Below, piece after piece: positions 59,862 to 64,000 of a stretch of 64,000 nt of DNA. Origin of the DNA: Winogradskya humida (GTDB lineage: Bacteria > Actinomycetota > Actinomycetes > Mycobacteriales > Micromonosporaceae). Position 1 is the first letter of the stretch; each line of letters starts with the position of its first letter. The notes under the pieces are model-generated. The model was not told where the DNA came from, searched no databases, and was given only the letters and a program-made list of their open reading frames with translations. The DNA lies in NCBI RefSeq assembly GCF_016862215.1, contig NZ_BOMN01000060.1, forward strand, positions 26,790-90,789, read 5' to 3'. Both the position numbers and the translations under genes were made by a program.

Positions 59862-60344
59862 TTACGTAAGGGTTCCGAGACTAGCCGCCGGAAGCTTCGC
59901 TTCCATTTCGGTGCCCGGATTGAGCAACAATGCCCGATCATTCAGTACGCCGGCCAGGTCGGCCACCGGGGACCGCTCCCAGTCCCGGCGCACCTCGGGG
60001 CCGGGCAGATACCGGTCGGACGTCCACGCCCGTAGCTCGGGACCCTCCGGCGCTCCCGGCTCCACGAAGAGCGTGGCGGCGCCGAGCGCGACGCGGACGT
60101 CCTCGTCGGTGCCGTACCCGGTGGCGGCCCGCTGGATCGCGTCCTCCAGGTCGTTGGCGGGGGCGGGCAGTCCGAGCACCCGCGGCGACGGCCGGTAGTT
60201 CGGGTTCGGGATCAGCTCGTCGCCGACCACGCCGTTCTCGTCGACCGCGTACGCCCCGGAGATCGCGAACGGTGGCACGTCCTCGGTCCCGCCGTATGCG
60301 GGGTCGATGGCGTACACCCAGGTGCCGGGCGGATAGGGCTGCAT
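59862..60344 (-). CDS. Type VII secretion-associated/immunity-type protein
   Basis: A 160-residue protein starting MQPYPPGTWVYAIDPAYGGT and carrying NPNYRPSPRVLGLPAPANDL and ATGYGTDEDVRVALGAATLF, a pattern seen in actinobacterial type VII secretion-associated proteins (SseB-like). AGGAGG lies ahead of the ATG and it follows the RHS stop by 10 bp, so it is probably the immunity or chaperone partner of the RHS-ART protein. Exact role unproved. Confidence 0.6.
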   Translation of the reverse strand: MQPYPPGTWVYAIDPAYGGTEDVPPFAISGAYAVDENGVVGDELIPNPNYRPSPRVLGLPAPANDLEDAIQRAATGYGTDEDVRVALGAATLFVEPGAPEGPELRAWTSDRYLPGPEVRRDWERSPVADLAGVLNDRALLLNPGTEMEAKLPAASLGTLT

Positions 60345-60354
60345 GACGGCCTCC

Positions 60355-63300
60355 TCAGGCGACGTAGTGCGGGTTGTCGATGAATTCCTTGATCGGGACG
60401 CCCACGGGGAACTTCACCTTGCCACCCTGCGCCGCGACGTCGTACGGACCGTCGATCTTCCAGGCCTGGATGATGTCCTTGCCCGGGATGTGGTCCAGCG
60501 CCGCCCATTCCTTCTGCGACACCTTGGAGATGTCCTGGTTCACCTGCGTGGTCAGGTCGATGAACGGCTGCCGGTCCGACTTCACGAGGTAGATGTAGCC
60601 GAAGTGGAAGTCGTAGTTGAACTTCCCGATCTTCTGCGTCGTCTGTACGCCGTCGAGCGACAGGTTCTGCAACCGGAACGCGATGTCCTTGGAGCGCACG
60701 AAGTTCAGCGCCACCTCGGTGTCGGACGTGGTGGAGATGAAACCGCTGTACGCGCCGCCGTCGCGGATCTTCGAGCTGCTCTGCTGGTGCAGCTTGATGT
60801 CGTAGTGCGACGGGGCACCCTTGAACTCGGCGAACGACTTGAGGCCCTGCTCGAAGATGACGTTCGGGGGCACGTCCGAGCCGTGGTAGAGCACGTCGGG
60901 CAGCTTGCCGTTCTCGCTGAGCGTCTGCGTGACGCTGACCGGGTGACCGTCGAACGCGCCGGGCTTGATGTCGTTCGCCTCGTCGAGCGCCTTCACGATG
61001 CCCGGGTTGTCGGCGGCGCCGGGGGTGACGGGCGGGACCTTCGAGCCGCTGGGACCGCTGCACATCAGGCCGAGCGGGTCGGCGACGAGCAGCGGGTTGG
61101 CGGCGTACCCGCCGGGGTCGGCAGCCGGTGCCAGACCCAGCGGGTCCTGGCTGAGGTAGCGGCCGGTCATCGGGTCGTAGTAGCGGTAGACGTTGTAGTG
61201 CAGGCCGGTCTCGTCGTCCCTGTACTGCCCCGGGAAACCCAGTGCGACCCCGGACGGGCGGGCGTCGCCCCACAGCGTCGACTCGTTGCGCCACAGGAGG
61301 GAGCCGTCGGCGGCGAGCAGCTCGGTCGCGGTGCCGATGCGGTCGGTGACCACGGTGGCGAAGTCGACCCCGGATCCGGTGTGGACGGTCTGCGCGATCG
61401 GGCGGCCGTCGACCGGATCGTGCTCCCAGGTCGTCACCCGCAGTGTGCCGTCCTCGGCGGTGTGCGCCTGCTCGATCAGCGAACTGCCGGACCATGCGAA
61501 CTCGTGGCGCTCCGCGATCTCGGTGCCGGCCATGCGGTGTTTCGCCACGCGCCTGCCGAGCGGGTCGTAGACGTACGCCCAGACCTCGCCGCGCGGTGTG
61601 CGTACCGAGATGAGCTGATCTTCTGTGTTCCACGTGAAGTGCCAGGTGCCGGCGCCTGCCAAGGTGCGGGTGGCCATCCGCCCGTGCGCGTCGTAGGTGC
61701 AGGACACCGCACCCGAGGCGGTCAGGAGCGTGCCTTCGTACGCCGCGGCGAGCCGCCCGTCCGCGTACCCGTAGGTCTCGTCGCGGCCCGGACCCTCGAC
61801 CCGGGTGACCCGGCCGGCCGCGTCCAGGGTGAACGCGCTGCGCCCGGCCCAGTCCTCGATGCCGACCACGCCGCCGTCGGCCCGGTGCTCGAACAGCCGC
61901 CGTCCCACGCCGGGAAGGTGCTGCTCGACCAGTTCGTCACCGGTGCCGTGCCGCTGCTCCAGCACCAGCTCGCCGTCGAGGAACCGGCGCTGCTCGCGGC
62001 CCCGCTCGTCATGGCGGACCAGCAACTCGTGACCGCCGGCCGACAGGGAATAGGGCATGCCGAACGGGTCGCTGGTCCACTCGCTTGTCACGCCGCCCGG
62101 GGTGCGCCGCCGCCGGGTGCCCCGCTCGTCGTCGTACTCGAAACCGACGGTCCGCCCGTCGACGGTCTCCGCCAGGACGCGGCCGAACTCGTCGTACTCG
62201 ACGGCCAGGCTCGTCGCACCGGTGTCCGCCGTGAGGATCCGGCCCTGCCTGTCGTACGAGTACCGCGTGCTGCCCGTAGCCGTCCGGCGCTCCACGACGT
62301 TGCCGAGCGCGTCCCGCACGTACTCCGTGACCTCGCGCAGCCCGCTCGTCGACGTGGCGAGCCGCCCGGCCGCGTCGTACCCGTAGGTCCGGACCCGCCC
62401 GTTGAAGTCCGACTCCTCGACCATGTTCCCGGCGGCGTCGTACGTGTAGCGCCAGACGAGCCCGGCCGGATCGGTGACCGAGGTGATCCGCAACTCGGTG
62501 TCATGGGTGTACGCGGTCCGTAGCCCATCCGCGTCGAAGCTCGCCAGCACGATCCCGAACGGCCCGTACTCGGTGCGCCGGACCGTGCCGAGCGCGTCGA
62601 TCCGTTCGGCGGGGTAGCCCTCGTCGTCGTACCGGATGATCTCCCGGTCCTGCAGGACCTGCCAGCCGGCCAGGGCCGGGACCCGCTCGTCCCGCGGCCC
62701 GCGCATCTTCTCCACGTCGAACGGCTTCGCGACACCCGACCCCGCCGCGTCCCCGGTGACCCGGTTGCCGAGCGGATCGATGGTCTCGAGCAGTTCGTTG
62801 TAGCGGGCCCACACGTAGCGGGTGGTGTTGCCCAGCGGGTCGGTGGTGCTGGTCCGGTGGTGCCACTCGTCGAACGTGTAGACGCTGGTGTTGCCGAGCG
62901 AGTCGGTGAACGTGGTGCGCTCCGGCTCGTACGTCAGGGTCGCGCTGAGGTAGCCGTCCTCGCCGACCGTGCCGACGCAGCGGCCCTGCTCGTCGTAGTT
63001 GTAGCGGTAGCCGAAGTTGTTCCGGTCGATCCACTGCACGATCCGCCCGGCGTCGTCGTAGCGGAACGTCGCCGAGCGCTCCGACGCGTTCGCCGCCCGG
63101 ACCAGGTGCCCGTCCTCGTACTCGAACGCGGCTATCCGCGTCTCGGGGCCGCCCGTGGCACCGGTCAGCGCGATCTCGGTGATCCGGCCGTCCGCGGTGC
63201 CGAAGCGGACCCGGCGCCCGGAGGGGTGCTGCAGCGCGGTCGGCGCTCCGGTGGCATCCCGCTCGACCCGCAGGCGGTTGCCGTCGTGGTCCTCGACCGT

Positions 63301-64000
63301 CCCGAGCCGGCCCTCGCGGTCGAAGCCGAGCACCCGCGTGCCGGTGTCGAGCCGCGCGGTGCCGTCCTCGACGATCGTCAACGGCCAGCGCGGTCCCTCG
63401 TACGGCAGGACCGCCGTGCCGGGCTTGCCGATCGGGTAGGCCAGCACCATCGCGTCGGGGGCGAAGTAGAGCGACGCCCGCCCGTCGGTCTCGATCCGCT
63501 GGTCGAGCGTCGACGCCCAGGTCTTCCCGAACCACCCGCCGGCGCGGTACGACGAGAGGTGCGTGCGCTCGAGCTTGAACGGCAACGGCGCGGGCAGCTC
63601 CAGGTCGAGCTCGGGGAGCACCATCTCGCCGGTCGCGACGTCGATGGGGTCGGTGACGCAGTCGCGGATGTCGAACGAGCGCGAGACGTCCTTGGGGACG
63701 ATGGGTGCCTTGCCGTGGAAGAGGTCTCCGAGCTTGTCGAGGCCGGTCTTGCCCGCCCCGCCGAGGTTCTTGAGGATCGTCAGCGCGCTGGAGCCGGCGT
63801 TCTTGATCAGGTCGACCATGCCCTTGGCCATGTCCTTCATGCCGGTCAGGGCCGCCTTGGCGATCTCCTTCACGCCGCCGGCCTTGTAGAGCGCCGACAA
63901 TTTCGAGAGGGAAGTCAGCCCTTTCACGCCAGGAATGATGCCCAGAACACCCATGACGAGGTCGAGTACGGAGCCCTTGCCCTGGGCGAAGTCGACGATT
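60355..64000 (-). CDS. RHS-repeat protein with ADP-ribosyltransferase-like C-terminus, 5' end outside window
   Basis: The 5' part lies outside the window; the frame is open to base 64000. Visible residues begin in the shared module (IVDFAQGKGS...), then YD/RHS repeats such as YTYDAAGNMVEESDFNGRVR and the core end YYDPMTGRYLSQDPLGLAPA near 61140-61180. The C-terminal about 200 residues carry LYHGSDVPPNVIFEQGL, GGAYSGFISTTSD and QKEWAALDHIPGKDII, the R-S-E-like pattern of ADP-ribosyltransferases, with His in place of the first Arg. It is a polymorphic toxin of the RHS type. The partner gene follows at once. Confidence 0.85.
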   Translation of the reverse strand, partial: IVDFAQGKGSVLDLVMGVLGIIPGVKGLTSLSKLSALYKAGGVKEIAKAALTGMKDMAKGMVDLIKNAGSSALTILKNLGGAGKTGLDKLGDLFHGKAPIVPKDVSRSFDIRDCVTDPIDVATGEMVLPELDLELPAPLPFKLERTHLSSYRAGGWFGKTWASTLDQRIETDGRASLYFAPDAMVLAYPIGKPGTAVLPYEGPRWPLTIVEDGTARLDTGTRVLGFDREGRLGTVEDHDGNRLRVERDATGAPTALQHPSGRRVRFGTADGRITEIALTGATGGPETRIAAFEYEDGHLVRAANASERSATFRYDDAGRIVQWIDRNNFGYRYNYDEQGRCVGTVGEDGYLSATLTYEPERTTFTDSLGNTSVYTFDEWHHRTSTTDPLGNTTRYVWARYNELLETIDPLGNRVTGDAAGSGVAKPFDVEKMRGPRDERVPALAGWQVLQDREIIRYDDEGYPAERIDALGTVRRTEYGPFGIVLASFDADGLRTAYTHDTELRITSVTDPAGLVWRYTYDAAGNMVEESDFNGRVRTYGYDAAGRLATSTSGLREVTEYVRDALGNVVERRTATGSTRYSYDRQGRILTADTGATSLAVEYDEFGRVLAETVDGRTVGFEYDDERGTRRRRTPGGVTSEWTSDPFGMPYSLSAGGHELLVRHDERGREQRRFLDGELVLEQRHGTGDELVEQHLPGVGRRLFEHRADGGVVGIEDWAGRSAFTLDAAGRVTRVEGPGRDETYGYADGRLAAAYEGTLLTASGAVSCTYDAHGRMATRTLAGAGTWHFTWNTEDQLISVRTPRGEVWAYVYDPLGRRVAKHRMAGTEIAERHEFAWSGSSLIEQAHTAEDGTLRVTTWEHDPVDGRPIAQTVHTGSGVDFATVVTDRIGTATELLAADGSLLWRNESTLWGDARPSGVALGFPGQYRDDETGLHYNVYRYYDPMTGRYLSQDPLGLAPAADPGGYAANPLLVADPLGLMCSGPSGSKVPPVTPGAADNPGIVKALDEANDIKPGAFDGHPVSVTQTLSENGKLPDVLYHGSDVPPNVIFEQGLKSFAEFKGAPSHYDIKLHQQSSSKIRDGGAYSGFISTTSDTEVALNFVRSKDIAFRLQNLSLDGVQTTQKIGKFNYDFHFGYIYLVKSDRQPFIDLTTQVNQDISKVSQKEWAALDHIPGKDIIQAWKIDGPYDVAAQGGKVKFPVGVPIKEFIDNPHYVA
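63757..64000. repeat. Shared module, copy 2 (RHS toxin)
   Basis: Encodes IVDFAQGKGSVLDLVMG through ALTILKNLGG, matching the papain-like toxin's module (58770-59020) with few changes (KAGGLKEIAK versus KAGGVKEIAK). The copy runs off the window edge, so the full shared length is unknown. Confidence 0.85.

Noticed and set aside
60343..62523. 726-codon plus-strand frame across the RHS gene
   Set aside because: Antisense to YD repeats and toxin domain; product is low-complexity Arg/Asp/Val-rich.

Overview
The window is very GC-rich, with third codon positions almost all G or C, many GTG starts, 4-bp ATGA/GTGA gene overlaps, a full lsr2 gene, ECF and GntR/TetR regulators and WXG100-type secreted toxins. 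This points to a filamentous actinomycete, most likely Micromonosporaceae (Actinoplanes-like). That placement is an inference from style and gene content; there is no rRNA here to settle it. I see no tRNA, rRNA, CRISPR array, insertion sequence or phage gene.

Layout. 1-10.5 kb: a mix of housekeeping and regulatory genes: methyltransferase end, a 37-residue membrane miniprotein, lipid kinase, GAF protein, CNNM/HlyC-type transporter, a dethiobiotin synthetase with a long repetitive N-terminus, GNAT acetyltransferase, a broken DUF2716 gene, an ACT-GNAT protein and a second ACT protein, a LacI regulator and a RibD-type reductase. 10.5-17 kb: a tight four-gene DNA-end-processing operon herA-sbcD-sbcC-nurA, preceded by three DnaA-box-like 9-mers. 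17-27 kb: aldo/keto reductase/TetR pair with repeated operator, an ECF sigma/anti-sigma pair followed by three exported proteins, then an AlkA-like glycosylase, a polyphosphate-glucokinase-like kinase and a HAD hydrolase. 27.4-32.4 kb: an NRAMP-pxpA-pxpB-pxpC-GntR 5-oxoproline operon with a double palindrome upstream, and a methyltransferase. 32.5-40.6 kb: a membrane PAS-GGDEF-EAL protein, an epimerase, Lsr2, a GMC oxidoreductase with a Cys cluster, a GIY-YIG-like protein and a YefM-YoeB toxin-antitoxin pair.

40.6-54.9 kb: accessory metabolism and regulators: PPOX/TetR, a frameshifted DUF1963-like gene, SDR/LysR, ankyrin protein, acyl-CoA synthetase, alcohol dehydrogenase, TetR/SDR with twin operators, DUF1905, RpiR/SIS pair, a secreted GH16 glucanase and a NarL-type two-component system. 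55-64 kb: a conflict-type region. A DUF6313-like membrane protein, an unknown gene and a class III cyclase-like protein stand beside two polymorphic toxin genes on the opposite strand: a WXG100 protein with a papain-like C-terminus plus Imm35/YrhB-type partner, and an RHS protein with an ADP-ribosyltransferase-like C-terminus plus a type VII secretion-associated partner. The two toxins share a nearly identical internal module, so they look like two warheads on one delivery chassis.

The most interesting points are the archaeal-style end-resection operon with DnaA boxes at its promoter, the paired toxins with the neighbouring cyclase-like cassette, and the unusual bioD extension.
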